The notes beneath the pieces are model-generated. The model was not told where the DNA came from and ran no database searches. It was given only the letters and a program-made list of their open reading frames with translations. 23,276 bases of DNA. Origin: Zygnema cylindricum. Its lineage: Eukaryota > Streptophyta > Zygnematophyceae > Zygnematales > Zygnemataceae. The DNA is taken from assembly GCA_037447655.1 (NCBI GenBank), contig JBBHKE010001801.1, positions 1 through 23,276 of the forward strand, written 5' to 3'. Below, in pieces: positions 1 to 10,008 of this stretch; the first letter of the stretch is position 1; each line of letters begins with the position of its first letter. The translations under genes were made by a program, and so were the position numbers.

Positions 1-90
1 AGAGAGAGAGAGAAACAACTTGGATTGAATAACTTTTTGTCAAAGTCAATGTTTTTGATTCTCTGAATGCGTCTAAACATGAGCTTTTAC

Positions 91-3000
91 AGGTTTGTTT
101 CACCCAACCATAAAACATCAATTAGGAAAGCCCACCATTGAACATGGCAAGCCGTGTATCCCCGAGTCCCCATTTTTTCCGTAATTGTAACCCAATCAAG
201 GTTATTTAAAACCTGCAGAAACCAACCAATGAGTGTGTGCCACCTGGCTTAGTGTGCAGATATAGATTTTCCCTATGGTTACAAAATGCATTCCCTATGG
301 GTTTTTGAGCAAATACTTCCAAATAAAAACCCTGTACTATACATTACGGAAGTACAAAATATCAAGATTTTCCTGTTCTCCTGGCACATAATAGTTCTCC
401 TGGCACATAATAGTTCTCCTGGCAGCTTAAAGAAACTACAAAAAAACAAAGAATGGGCAGAAGTTTGAATACTGTGTTACTCCTGAAATTATATGACAAC
501 CATAAAACAAAAAATCTCTTGTGCAAAATTTTTAGCATCCTTTCAGAAACTGTGAAACATCAAATGATTGAGGTCCTAAAACTCTTAAATCTATGCCTTT
601 CAGTTACATTCACAGACTCTATCACTAGTTTTAACTGTTACACTGCCGAACGTTATTAGAGTTAAACATTTTTTGGGCTGTCAAATATGTTGAACTCTTT
701 GATCGACCGACAAAGAATCGGAAGGTAACTGTTTGACCCTTCGAACGTAATGTCACAATTAAAAATCAGAATCCTGTGTAATGAGAAAAAGTACTTTGAC
801 TGCCTGAAAAACGTTTAACTCTAACAACGATGGCAGTGCAGTTTTTATTATTTCAGTTGTATTTTACAAATGCAAAGAAAGAGAGAAGTCCAACCTTTCG
901 TGCTCCTGCATTTACGGTCACATTATTTGCTTCCCTATTCGCAATCTGCTCTTGAACGAGAAAACTAAGTTTCTCCATGTCTTCATTTTTCCATCTACCT
1001 GAAAAAAATCTTGCTTCAAACTTATTCCCATCAGCTTCCGATCCCAAAACGCTCTTAACAAATTGTTATTGTCGTTATTTTACTTGTCCAAAAAAGCCTT
1101 CAGGTTTCAGGACCTACACTGCCCATCGCTACTGGCAGTTAGTGCCTCTAATTCGAGTGAGTGCTCTAGGACCCAAAATCATAAATCAGTGTTAATAACA
1201 AATGAGTGGCCTATAATGAGCCACGGTGCAAAACATAATTTAGTGTGGTTAATTCTGTTAAAGAGTTAACGCTAATAATTCACTAACTCTAAGAGCGATG
1301 GGTTGTGTACTATACCAGTAGAAAGGGAGGTTTCTTAATTTCAAATGTAAATCCAAGAAGCCTTCCAATTGACTTCAGCAAAGAGAAAACCAAAAGTCAT
1401 GCTCATGGTTTAGCACATTTTTTTGACAACAACAGTAGTCTAATATTCCTTCTTTACCACACTGGGAAATTGATGAAACCACAAGTACGGAACCAGGGTT
1501 TAACAACTTCCTTTCTTACCTCTTTCTCTTTGGTCTTCATTTTTTATTTCACGCCATTTCCATTGAATGACATTGCACCACCTTCCCATAATTTGTTCAA
1601 ATTTGGTCCATTTTGGTCCGTGTTCCTTATACAGCCTGGAAAAGACGAGCAACAAAAACAGAGTTAATTTCCAGCGTTTTAAACCAAACAGGAAGAGTAA
1701 ATAAACACATCCTACGCCGACAAAAGAATGTCAAATTTTGATGTTTTTTAAGGTGTGATTTTTATGCAGCATACTGCGAGTAACACCAATACATAGTCTT
1801 TCAGCCGATGGTATTCGTTAAAACACTACACACACACAAAGAATACACCTCTTTAGAGTTTCCTCTTCCTCCTCACTCCATGGACCCATATGATTTCCCG
1901 GATGGAGAAGCCTGATAGCTCGAAAATACAAGGCGTTTTTCGGGCGATGGGGTAAACAAGCGGCTGCAAAACAAAAAACATAGAACTCAATAGACTGTGA
2001 ACGAGTTACAAAAAAGGCGACAAAACCAGGACTTTTCATGTGAAAGCAAAAGAACATTATTACTTTTCCATGACTGCTCTCATATCTCATCCAAACTTCA
2101 AAAGAAACAAGTCAAGAAACAACTCAGATGAAAGAAAACCATAATTTGCTTTCCTCGCAGCAAAGTCAGTTTCAAGTCCAAGAAAGGCCTTTATAATCGA
2201 AAGGAAAGAAATTAAGGCTGGAAAACTCGGGCAATACAAAAAAAGTTGGAAAACGAAAATTCACAAGAGTCGAACACCGTAAAAAAAAAAAAACTCTTTG
2301 CTGTTCTATAGAAAGACGGTGATCAAAACAGAACATACCAATTTTATCCCACAATCCAGGTAAAAAATGTTTCCTACGGTTAGCAGAAAGCAAGCCATTT
2401 TCCAATATCCGAAAAAGCTCCTGCATAGAATTCACATGAAGGAAAAACGTTTTTAAATGCTCATTCTAACATAGTATAAGAAAAGCGTTTAAAAGATTGA
2501 TTAGTTTTGAAATTAATTAGCGTTACCTAGATGACATTGACGATTATTATGTCTCGAAAACCAATTCCGTTGCAATTAACTTTGGGGCATGCCAGCAACA
2601 CAAAGTGCAAGAGAGAGAAGGAGGGGAAAAGGGAGAGGGAGAGGGAGGGGGAGGGGGAGAAAAAGGGAGGGGGAAGGGGAGAGAGAAAGGGAGGGGGGAA
2701 GGGGAGAGAGAGGAGGGAGGGGGAGAGAAAGGGAGAGGGAGAGGGAGGGGGAGGGAGAGGGAGAGGGAGAGGGAGAGGGAGAGGGAGAGGGAGAGGGAGA
2801 GGGAGAGGGAGAGGGAGAGGGAGAGGGAGAGGGAGAGGGAGAGGGAGAGGGAGGGGGAGGGGGAGGGAGAGGGGAGAAAAAGGGAGGGGGGAGGGGGGAG
2901 AGAGAGAGAGGGAGGGGGAGAGATAGGGAGAGGGAGAAGGAGAGGGAGAGGGAGAGGGAGAGGGAGAGGGAAAAGGAGAGGGAGAGGGAGAGGGAGAGGG

Positions 3001-3939
3001 AGAGGGAGAGGGAGAGGGAGAGGGAGAGGGAGAGGGAGAGGGAGAGGGGGAGGGAGAGAGAGTGGGATGTAGAGAGAAGGAGAAATACCGGATGGAATTG
3101 GTAAATTGCTGCAAGGAGAATCTTGTCCTCCTTTTCATCAAATCTTCCATGTTTAAGATCCTTGTCCTCTTTGCCTATCGACGCACTGCTAAATAAATCC
3201 ACTTCGGTAGGAAGATCCTCTACCGTATATGTTTTCCTTAACGAAGCCTTGCGCCCTCTCCATTTCTTGGGATGCTTTCCATCTGAAATAGTGCCATCCT
3301 TCTTACCTTCGGAATTATTTATTTCGAAAGTAGTTTGAGTCTGAATGGCTATCTTAGGTACCTGGTTTTCCTCCTTTTCCTTTCCCTTTTCCTCAATCAT
3401 AGATACTTTATTCTTTTTTTGTCTCTTTCCCTTCTTGCCTCCCTCTTCCACTTTTTCTCCCCCTTCCCCCTTCTCTCCCACTGCCTCTCCCTTCCTGACC
3501 GAACTGTTTTCGATATCTCTTTTATTACAGGAAATAACTGATTAATTCCTAAATCCCCCCCTCGCTCTCCTCTCGCTTCTCCTTTCTCCCCCTTCTCTCT
3601 GTTTACATATTTCCCTGTTTTTTCATCTAAGGAACTTTTTTCATGAATCTTTTTCCTCCTCTTTTTAAGCTTCCTTTCTCTCTTTTCACTCATGACCTTG
3701 TCAAACTCTTCACTCTCTCTCATTTCTTCCGCTGACTCCTCATTCACTTCTACGACCCCTGGCTTTCCACTTTTTCTTCCTTCCATTCCTCCTTCAGTCT
3801 CCTGAAACTTAATGCTCTCTCTCTCCCTCATTGTTTTCCTTACCCTCCTCTCCCTCTTCTCATTTCGCCGTCTCTCTTCCGTCTCAACTTCCACAATTTC
3901 CTGTTTTGAGGAACAGTTTTTCTCCAACTTTTTCGCCAT
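91..3939 (-). CDS. Myb/SANT DNA-binding protein, REB1/TTF1/DMTF1-like (3' end off the left edge)
   Basis: Probable nuclear DNA-binding protein related to Myb-type Pol I terminator and regulator proteins. Exons on the minus strand: 3939-3089, 2420-2339, 1963-1849, 1635-1520, 998-895 and 212-91 (the last could instead end at 104). Donors include GTATGT and GTAAGA; every acceptor is AG. Codon phase carries across every junction from 3089 leftwards. The N-terminus is Lys/Glu/Arg-rich. Myb-like signatures follow: [15 protein letters not shown] at the end of exon 1; [17 protein letters not shown] and [13 protein letters not shown] in exon 3; [15 protein letters not shown] in exon 4; [19 protein letters not shown] in exon 5; [19 protein letters not shown] in exon 6. 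The start ATG at 3939 has context gataATGGCG. Exon 1 is 851 nt and has two overlapping open frames (Met-3939 frame to 3397; the Myb frame open from about 3538), so a frameshift or unrecognised splice lies near 3400-3540. An alternative start in the Myb frame is ATG at 3400. The family is confident; the exact orthologue is not. Confidence 0.82.
362..423. repeat. 19-20-bp tandem repeat, three copies (Myb intron 5)
   Basis: GTTCTCCTGGCACATAATA is repeated twice in full with a third partial copy. It is inside the intron between exons 895-998 and 91-212. Confidence 0.9.
639..840. mobile_element. MITE-like element, family D (in Myb intron 5)
   Basis: About 202 bp with inverted ends: TACACTGCCGAACGTTATTA on the left, and on the right the complement of TGCACTGCCATCGTTGTTAG, both running on into GAGTTAAAC. 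It is bounded by TA or a TA-derived dinucleotide. The termini share the core of the other MITEs in this window. No transposase ORF. Confidence 0.7.
1115..1309 (-). mobile_element. MITE-like element, family B copy 1 (in Myb intron 4)
   Basis: About 195 bp. Ends TACACTGCCCATCGCT on the left and the complement of TACACAACCCATCGCT on the right, each continuing into a GTTAGTG word. Reversed, its interior (CACACTAAATTATG, GTGGCTCATTAT, AGCACTCACTCGAATTAGA) matches copies 2 and 3, so the family is shown by three independent copies. Non-coding and flanked by TA. Confidence 0.75.
2608..3062. repeat. GGGAGA hexanucleotide microsatellite (Myb intron 1)
   Basis: More than 400 bp of GGGAGA units with GGGGGA variants. 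In the Myb transcript it reads CUCUCC. It begins about 25 bases after the 5' splice site at 3088. Long Arg/Gly/Glu or Pro/Ser/Leu open frames here are artefacts of the repeat. Confidence 0.97.
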
Positions 3940-4222
3940 TATCCTTTCTCTCTCTCTCTCTTTCCTTCCTCTATCTTTTTCCCGTAGCTCTCTTACGCTG
4001 TTATCTTTTCACATGTACCTTTTTTATCGTCCTTTTTTCCCCTTTTTCTTCAACCACCCACCTTTCAGGTCCCCGACGTAGTCTCTCTTTCTCTCTCTTT
4101 GCCTCTCTTTCTCGTTCTTTCCCTTCACTCTTTCTTTGTCCTTGTCTTTCCTTCCCTCTCTCTTAATGTTTCGTGCGATTTCCAAACCCCACAAGTGTGT
4201 ATCTCGGGGGAAATTGTCAGCG

Positions 4223-4358
4223 TACACCTCACGTTTTCGACCCACAAATTGGCGTTAAGTGCCAAATTAATGTTTTTTTTTTTTTTTTTGGAAACAAAAT
4301 CACAAATTAGCGTTTACTCTATTTTTTTTTTAAAACACTAATAAAGATTAGCGGTGTA
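4223..4358. mobile_element. Possible degenerate MITE upstream of the Myb gene
   Basis: The right end AACACTAATAAAGATTAGCG followed by GTGTA resembles the family termini. A weak left partner, TACACCTCACG, lies at 4223. The arms are poorly paired, so the boundaries and identity are uncertain. Confidence 0.3.
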
Positions 4359-4484
4359 GTTGTGATACCAAATGATAGGATCGATATACATCACCAGATT
4401 ACCCAAAGAACACACAAAAAGATTCACCACGAGAGGAAGGATTTGATCATCACTATGGCAAGAGAGGTAACATCGACTAATACA

Positions 4485-4618
4485 ACAATGATCAATAGAA
4501 AAGTTTGTTATTCACATAAGTCTTCCTCTCTCTCTCTCTCTCCCTCTTATAACAATGATCAATAGAAAAGTTTGTTACTCACATAAGTCTTCCTCTCTCT
4601 CTCTCTCTCTCCCTCTTA
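4485..4618. repeat. Tandem duplication ending in a CT microsatellite
   Basis: Two adjacent copies of about 66 bp share CAATGATCAATAGAAAAGTT and CACATAAGTCTTCC followed by (CT)n and CCCTCTTA. They lie in the divergent spacer between the Myb and mL41 genes. Confidence 0.9.
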
Positions 4619-4951
4619 CTCAATGCATACCTCTCTCTATATAAAGATTGAATTCATACTTGTTGTCATCGAGCTACAATATAAAAAAAATATAGATGGA
4701 TGAACAAACACATTTATCAAAACTATTTACGTGTTAATCTAAAAACCATCTATATTTTCTTAGCTTAAACGTATTGTGTGTACTTCTTAATATGCCCTTG
4801 TGAAATAACCGCGTTGTTATCCCCTTTTAAAGTAATAATAGTGATAGTCCGATGAAGGACATACAACATTGTAATTCATTGTTAATAAAATTGCATCTAC
4901 ATTGGTTGAAGTTGAAGTTAACGATTCAAAGTTAACTTCAAAAATAGAATG

Positions 4952-5172
4952 TACACCGTGTATCGCTATTAGTGTTAATGTTTTTTTTGCCACTTAAAAC
5001 CTCTTTTTTCCGTACACACTTGTCGGATTGTTGATCTGACGGTTGCGATTGAAACGTAAGATTCCCAGCTTCCAATTGGCGGTTTCAAATTGAAAATCGA
5101 ACACGTGTGTACGGAGAAAAGATGTTTTAAGTGGCGAAAAAAATATTAACCCTAATAGCGATACACGGTGTA
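4952..5172 (+). mobile_element. Foldback MITE, family A copy 1
   Basis: A 221-bp element with inverted arms of roughly 78 bases. Left arm starts TACACCGTGTATCGCTATTA, and the right end is its near-exact complement; the inner arm includes GCCACTTAAAAC and CCGTACACAC. It begins and ends with TA, which suggests a TA target site. The loop is asymmetric (GATCTGACGGTTGCGATTG) and defines orientation. No coding capacity. Lies between the divergent Myb and mL41 genes. Confidence 0.85.
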
Positions 5173-5273
5173 ATAGTCTGGCTCAAAACTCAGCCGTTCG
5201 GTTTGACGGCTTTGACCAAAACTTCAGTCAAACTGAAGGAACCGTACACCACCGCTCCGTTCGAATCGTACAG

Positions 5274-5502
5274 TACACCGTGTATCGCTATTAGTGTTAA
5301 CAAAATTTTCGCCGCTTAAAAAATATTTTCTCCGTACATATTTGTCCAATTTTCAGTTTGAGACCGCCAATCGAAAGCTGAGAATCTTAATTTTCAATCG
5401 CAACCGTCAGATCCACAATACAACATGTGTGTACGGAAAAAAATATGTTTTGCGCGAAGAGAAAAACATTAACAGTTTAACACTAATAGCGATTCACGGT
5501 GT
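5274..5502 (-). mobile_element. Foldback MITE, family A copy 2 (inverted relative to copy 1)
   Basis: Same arms as copy 1; the loop appears reversed (GAGACCGCCAATCGAAAGC; CGCAACCGTCAGATCCACAA). There is a roughly 9-base insertion near the right arm, and the final TA has changed to TT. It lies about 100 bp from copy 1, making an inverted pair upstream of mL41. Confidence 0.83.
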
Positions 5503-5822
5503 TCCGAACCAAACCGAATCAATTCGAAGTTCGGCTCAAAAGTAGGCGTTTTTATGGTAGGCCTTTGGTCGGCGCCTTTATCGTAAGTCGTGTTATCGGC
5601 TTTTCATGTGATCTTCTTAGATCGCTACTTTTATCAGCAACCGTCCGATCTTCAGAATCTGACGATGTAAACAATTTTTTTCGGTCCGAATGTTTTAATT
5701 GGTCCGAATAGGTCCGAATACAATATGGGTCTTAATGTCATATTGTATGTTTTGCATACAATAGGCATATTGTATAGGCCTGCTTTCACCTACTTTTGAA
5801 CTATGGTTCGAACCAGTTCGCA

Positions 5823-5843
5823 CATCACGTCACGTCACGTCAC
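5823..5843. promoter_or_regulatory. Clustered CACGTCA/TGACGTG bZIP-type motifs upstream of mL41
   Basis: Three overlapping CACGTCAC units about 240-260 bases upstream of the mL41 start. TGACG/ACGTG cores are known plant bZIP targets. Function here is inferred. Confidence 0.45.
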
Positions 5844-5989
5844 TTCGCTTCAAATTTCATTACTGTGCCGTACGGTTCTGTACTTTACAGTTCAAACTTT
5901 GTCATGTCTCGTCCATACTATTTCCGAAGCTCTCTCTCATCTCTCCTCTCTCTCTCCCTCTCTGTCTCTCCCCCGCTCTTTCTCTTCAG

Positions 5990-5998
5990 AAACCCTAA
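5990..5998 (+). promoter_or_regulatory. Telo-box AAACCCTAA upstream of mL41
   Basis: AAACCCTAA follows a CT-rich stretch (5932-5985) about 85 bases before the start codon. The telo-box is common in promoters or 5' leaders of plant ribosomal-protein genes, which fits the gene. The CT-rich stretch is probably the 5' leader or an initiator-type pyrimidine patch. Confidence 0.5.
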
Positions 5999-6074
5999 AT
6001 TCCTTTCTTTTTACAAATAAATAAAGAACGCAGCAGCCATCCTAATTGCGCTTCCTGCACCTTTCAAAGAGAGA

Positions 6075-6080
6075 CACGTG
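6075..6080. promoter_or_regulatory. G-box CACGTG just before the mL41 start
   Basis: Palindromic ACACGTGT directly upstream of the ATG (cacgtgtcATG). Its position in the leader makes a promoter role uncertain. Confidence 0.3.
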
Positions 6081-6082
6081 TC

Positions 6083-8224
6083 ATGTTAGGAGTGGTCACC
6101 GGGCTCCTCCGGGGCCGTACAGTGCCGTTCAGCGGTCTGAAACAGCTGACGTCAAAACGGGCGAATAAAAATTACTACAAGGGAAAGGGATGCCGTACGA
6201 TGGGCCGTCATACGCGGAAAGGTACGGTCTCTGTACGGATGCTGAAACGCAGGGATGCACGGCTTGGAGGAATTCTTAGGGTTTGTCGGAGCACTTTAGG
6301 TTTAAACTGTACGGATGTACGGCCGTATAAATGTACGGATGGTCATTGGCGTGGAAATAACTGTACGGAAGAGGGAAGAAAGTGGATGATTAAAAAAATG
6401 TTAGGGTTTTGTGGAGGGAGGAGTTTTTGGGAGAATGAAAAAGGGTTTAGGTTAATATATTTAATTTGTTTGTTTTTTTTTATTTATATTTTTTTGAGAA
6501 TTCTATAAGGAATGTTAGTTTTGTACACCAACATCACTATTAGTTATTAGTTTGAATTTTTGTGATTAATATTTTATCATAATTAGCCACACTAAATTAT
6601 GTTCACCAATGTGGCTGTTTTTAATAACTAAAATAGTGTTGTTAACACTAATTATGATTCTGGATCAGGAAAGCACTCACTTGAATTAGAGTGATTAACG
6701 CAGTATAGATGTTTTGTCCACCTCCAATAATGTTTATAAAAGTATTTTTTTGTCAATTTTCTTGTTTGCTTGCTTGTTGTTTGTTTTATTTTTCCGGTTT
6801 ATTTGTTTGAAACATTTGTGTGACAGTTTGCTATCTGACACACAATTTAGTGTGGACCTGTACTGCCTTTGCAAGTATTGTAACACAAATAGTATGGAAC
6901 AAACTGGGTCAAATTTGGTCGTGAATCGTTTTTAACGTTAAGAACGAAACAGTGTGGGGTTTGTTTTTGTGTTATTAATTATAATTTAGGTCCGAGCGAC
7001 CTGGAGGATTTTCAACTGCTTGCTAAATCAGCGTTACAAAAAAAAACAATTCGTATAAATAGCGCTATTATATGTTCAGGGTCCCAAAGAAAATTGACAC
7101 CAAATTAGTGTTATCAAAGCTAGTAGCAATTCACGGTGTAGTTTTTTTGGTCAAACTGGTTTAATTTGTCAATTCTGGTCAAACTAGTTTAATCAGTCAA
7201 ACTGTGGGAATTGGTCAAATTTGATCAAACCCGTAAATTGAGCAAAATAGTTAAATTGTCAACCGGTTTATCTTACACCCGTGCTAGAAATAATGTGGAT
7301 TGAAAGGTCACACGAGCTTTTATTTTGGAACCTGCACATATATTAGTGAAACTCACTGTAGTTTCCACTATTTGGACCAGTCTTCTTGTGGTTTTTTTTT
7401 TTTCCAAATGTCTCCAAATTCTTATACACGCTTCACTGGGTCCACTCTAATTACGGTAGCAAGTGTTTGAATGTGCATTCCAGGAGGGTATATTCTGATG
7501 GAAGAAAAAATGCCCACATATGTTGTACCTGATCTCACTGACTTCAAGGTAGGAGTCTCCCTTCCTATCTCCCTCTCTCCCTCTCTCTCTTTCTCTCCTC
7601 CCCCCCGCTCTTCCTCCCCCCTCTTTTCTGCCAATCCCTCTTGCTCCCTTCCACGTCTCCTCCTTATTCTTTCCCTGTCTCTCTCTTCCTCTCCTCTCGC
7701 TTCCTTTTTTGGAAGATCTTACTAGTTCTGATTTTTGGCCTTCATGATTTCTAGATTTATACAAGAACTGACTGAGAAAAACATGTTTTTATGGTATGTA
7801 TAAGAGCAAAAAGTTTTTGTTTTTTTTTTGTTTTTTTGTTGGTGTTTTTTTGTGTTTAGAAAATGAGGAGAATAAAAACAGTGTCACGGATATATAAAAA
7901 AATAATGTGAATTATATAAATGTGAAGAAGGAAGAAAGAAGGGTAAAAAAAGTTTTTTTGTATTTACAAGGATGTTGAATGAATTCCTACTCTTAATTCT
8001 TTTGACCTTTAATTTTAACTTATTTTTTTTCCTTCCCTTTCTATGTGACGTTTCAGTTAAAACTGTTTAATCTTTTTTTTTTTCCCTTTCATGCTATGTT
8101 TCAGTTAAAACCGTTTGAACTTTTGTTTTTCCCTTTTTATCCTATTTTTCAGTTAAAACCGTATGTTTCTTTTCAAGCTTCACGGTTACCTCCCACCGGA
8201 GTCGAAGGAGTGGCGAAAAAGTAA
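6083..8224 (+). CDS. MRPL41: Mitochondrial large-subunit ribosomal protein mL41 (MRPL41), complete, three exons
   Basis: Component of the mitochondrial ribosome large subunit. Exons are 6083-6221, 7484-7548 and 8153-8224, joining to a 276-nt reading frame (91 aa plus TAA). Donors are G|GTACGG and AAG|GTAGGA; acceptors are cattccag and tatttttcag. Phases agree (the first junction splits a Gly codon; the second is phase 0). Family motifs in order: LTSKRANKNYYKGKG (about residues 22-36), GRHTRKGGYI (about 41-50), then KMPTYVVPDLTDFKLKPYVS spanning exons 2 and 3. The start ATG lies just before the family's conserved Leu/Gly-rich N-terminus, and the length is as expected for plant mL41. Intron 1 (1262 bp) holds MITE copies; intron 2 begins with a CT-rich tract and ends in a triplicated 3' splice site. 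Only the third acceptor gives the usual product; use of the upstream ones would add 16 or 32 residues in frame. Confidence 0.93.
6524..6717 (+). mobile_element. MITE-like element, family B copy 2 (in mL41 intron 1)
   Basis: Shares CACACTAAATTATG, TTAACACTAATTATGATTCT and AGCACTCACTTGAATTAGA with the other family B copies. The termini are worn: TACACCAACATCACTATTAG on the left, GCAGTATAGATG on the right. Boundaries are approximate. Confidence 0.65.
7078..7140 (+). mobile_element. MITE right-end fragment (in mL41 intron 1)
   Basis: Ends in TAGTAGCAATTCACGGTGTA, the typical right terminus of the families in this window, preceded by CACCAAATTAGTGTTATC and GGGTCCCAAAG. A matching left end upstream is not clear; GTACTGCCTTTGCAAGTATT near 6860 is a weak candidate. 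Confidence 0.5.
7555..7695. repeat. CT-rich microsatellite at the 5' end of mL41 intron 2
   Basis: Imperfect CTCCCT/CTCTCT tract beginning six bases after the donor at 7549. Pyrimidine-rich in the transcript. Confidence 0.92.
8009..8160 (+). repeat. 48-bp tandem repeat carrying three copies of the mL41 3' splice site
   Basis: TTTCAG followed by TTAAAACYGTWT occurs with exon-like starts at 8057, 8105 and 8153, exactly 48 bases apart. A pyrimidine tract and TTTCAG precede each. 8153 is the start that matches the mL41 family. The 96 bases upstream are stop-free in the coding frame. A faint earlier copy may exist near 8009. Confidence 0.93.
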
Positions 8225-8276
8225 AATTTCTTCTATATGATAAACAAATTTTGGTTCAAAAGTCTCTTATTTGACA

Positions 8277-8282
8277 AATAAA
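8277..8282 (+). promoter_or_regulatory. Polyadenylation signal AATAAA of mL41
   Basis: AATAAA 53 bases after the TAA stop, in AT-rich sequence. Confidence 0.45.
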
Positions 8283-8763
8283 TTTTGATTTTACTTCCTC
8301 TCTTTGTTCACGTATTAAAGGCGTTCTTCATACATTCGTGAGTTTGGTTCTTATAAACTGTAGGGCAGTCGTAGAACAGGATTTGTAAAAAACGTTTTTA
8401 CATTTGTACAGTTTGGTTTTTGACGCAAATCTTCCCGTGTACCTGTGGAGAATGAAATTTTGTTTTTCTCCCTTTTTTATTCATTGTTGGTATCCTTTTA
8501 GATTACAAATGACAGTAGCGGTACCATTTTTTTTTGTTCAAAACCGCTGTTGATTCAAACAAATTAGAAATCATGAAAAGCTTTCTTTCTTAACTCTCAT
8601 AATACTAATTGATAAACCGCGGAAGATACCGGTTTTACTTTTATGTTTTAACTTCTTATTCTATACACATTTACTTTTCCATACCACATTTCTGCTCAAT
8701 ACAGTTGGAATCAAAATACATTATTATTATTGTTATTATTAGTATATATATTTTTTGTTATTA

Positions 8764-9110
8764 ATTAGAATTGACACCAGAATTAGAATTGACACCAGAA
8801 TTAGAATTGATACCAGAATTAGAATTGACACTAAAACTAGAATTGACACCAAAATTAGAATATTGACACCAAAATTTGAATGTTGACACCAAAATCAGAA
8901 TATTGACACTAAAATTAGAACTGACACCGAAATTAGAATTCAACCCGAAATTAGAATTGAGACTAAAACTATAATTGACACCAAAATTAGAACTGACACA
9001 AAAATTAGAACTGAAAACAAGATTAGAATTGAAACCACAATTAGAGTTGACACCACAATTAGAATTGACAACAATATAAGAATTGACACCAACATTAGAA
9101 TTGTCACCTG
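8764..9110. repeat. 18-bp minisatellite between mL41 and ERV1
   Basis: About 19 copies of an 18-base unit like AGAATTGACACCAAAATT, most diverged in the middle and right part. It lies between the 3' ends of two convergent genes. Confidence 0.95.
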
Positions 9111-9982
9111 TCTGTTATTGTGTATTCGAAGTTCTTCCTCTATTTTGCATTAATCAACTACTTAAATTAACAGGCAACAACTCCGTTTGTGAATAACCGT
9201 CGAAAATAATCATAAGCGGTAAACGAAACCCTAAAAAACAATTTGTGCTTATCCTCCAAACATTTCTCCCTACTTTTTCATTCCTTACCTTTTTTATGTA
9301 TTTATATCTCTCTGATATTGTATACGAGTCATGGTTTCCATCTCACTTTTTGAATTAGTTTGTTATCTATATTTGCTTTTATTTGCTGGTACAGAGCCAT
9401 TTACCCTCTTCTTTTTCAACTGATTATTTTTCTACAGAATAGAAAATGAATTAAGAATTTAACAAAAGAAATTCAAAACAAATCCAAACTAGGCATCTGA
9501 CATATACTACACGATGAAAAATAGTAAAAACCTGACACACTTCTTTGTCTTTATGTTGACTTTCTTCGAAATATTTCAAAAAATTAGCAGTACCACCGCC
9601 ATTTCCTAAAAAAAAAAAAAAACATATCTCACCTACATTACTATTTTCACACCTTTATCAAAAAAATGTACTACAATATTATAGAATCTCCTCGAAAAAT
9701 CTCTCCCTTGTGAAAATGAATATACATTTAAAAGCCGCAATAAGTCAAAATAAAGTCAACGAAAAAAAATTGACCAAAAATAAAATCAAGAAACTTGCAA
9801 TTGGAAAACCGTTTCTCTCTTATTCTTAACTTTTCTACTATATTTTAACAAGAAAAAGTCAAAACTTCAAGTTGCCGGACTAAAAATAACGAGCATTGAC
9901 GAGAACTAAAGCTCATTAATATGGAAGTTTAAACCTGTTTTCAGCCTCATTTGGAACGATTTTTCATGGATTTAAAGCGGTT

Positions 9983-9988
9983 TTTATT
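9983..9988 (-). promoter_or_regulatory. Polyadenylation signal AATAAA of ERV1
   Basis: AATAAA on the minus strand, 21 bases after the TGA stop at 10009. Confidence 0.4.
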
Positions 9989-10008
9989 TTGACTTCATTA
10001 TTTTGACT

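Larger units (their letters stand above)
3940..4951. other. Spacer upstream of the Myb gene, no coding region recognised
   Basis: From 3940 to about 4170 the sequence is CT-rich on plus (GA-rich in the Myb sense), probably its 5' leader. A basic, low-complexity open frame at 4245-4024 starts at GTG and shows no family motif. Further on are the possible worn MITE, the 66-bp duplication and a plus-strand TATATAAA at 4638 with no gene close downstream. Confidence 0.5.
5503..6082. other. mL41 upstream region
   Basis: No gene. It contains three GGTCCGAAT repeats near 5682-5716, an ATTGTATG/CATACAAT inverted repeat around 5741-5765, the bZIP-type cluster, a CT-rich block and the telo-box. Confidence 0.6.
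8225..10008. other. Convergent 3' spacer between mL41 and ERV1
   Basis: Holds both 3' ends and the 18-bp minisatellite. The rest (9120-9980) is plain AT-rich sequence in which I see no gene or clear element. Confidence 0.6.

Noticed and set aside
2527-3150. Long open frames of Arg/Gly/Glu (plus) or Pro/Ser/Leu (minus)
   Set aside because: They are translations of the GGGAGA microsatellite inside Myb intron 1.
4024-4245. Lys/Arg/Glu-rich minus-strand open frame upstream of the Myb start
   Set aside because: Begins at GTG in GA-rich leader sequence and has no recognisable motif; not needed for the Myb model.
5131-5545. Small plus-strand open frames
   Set aside because: They lie within MITE copies A1 and A2 and have no family signal.
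8764-9110. CRISPR-like regular repeat
   Set aside because: The 18-base units are contiguous with no unique spacers, and the genome is eukaryotic.
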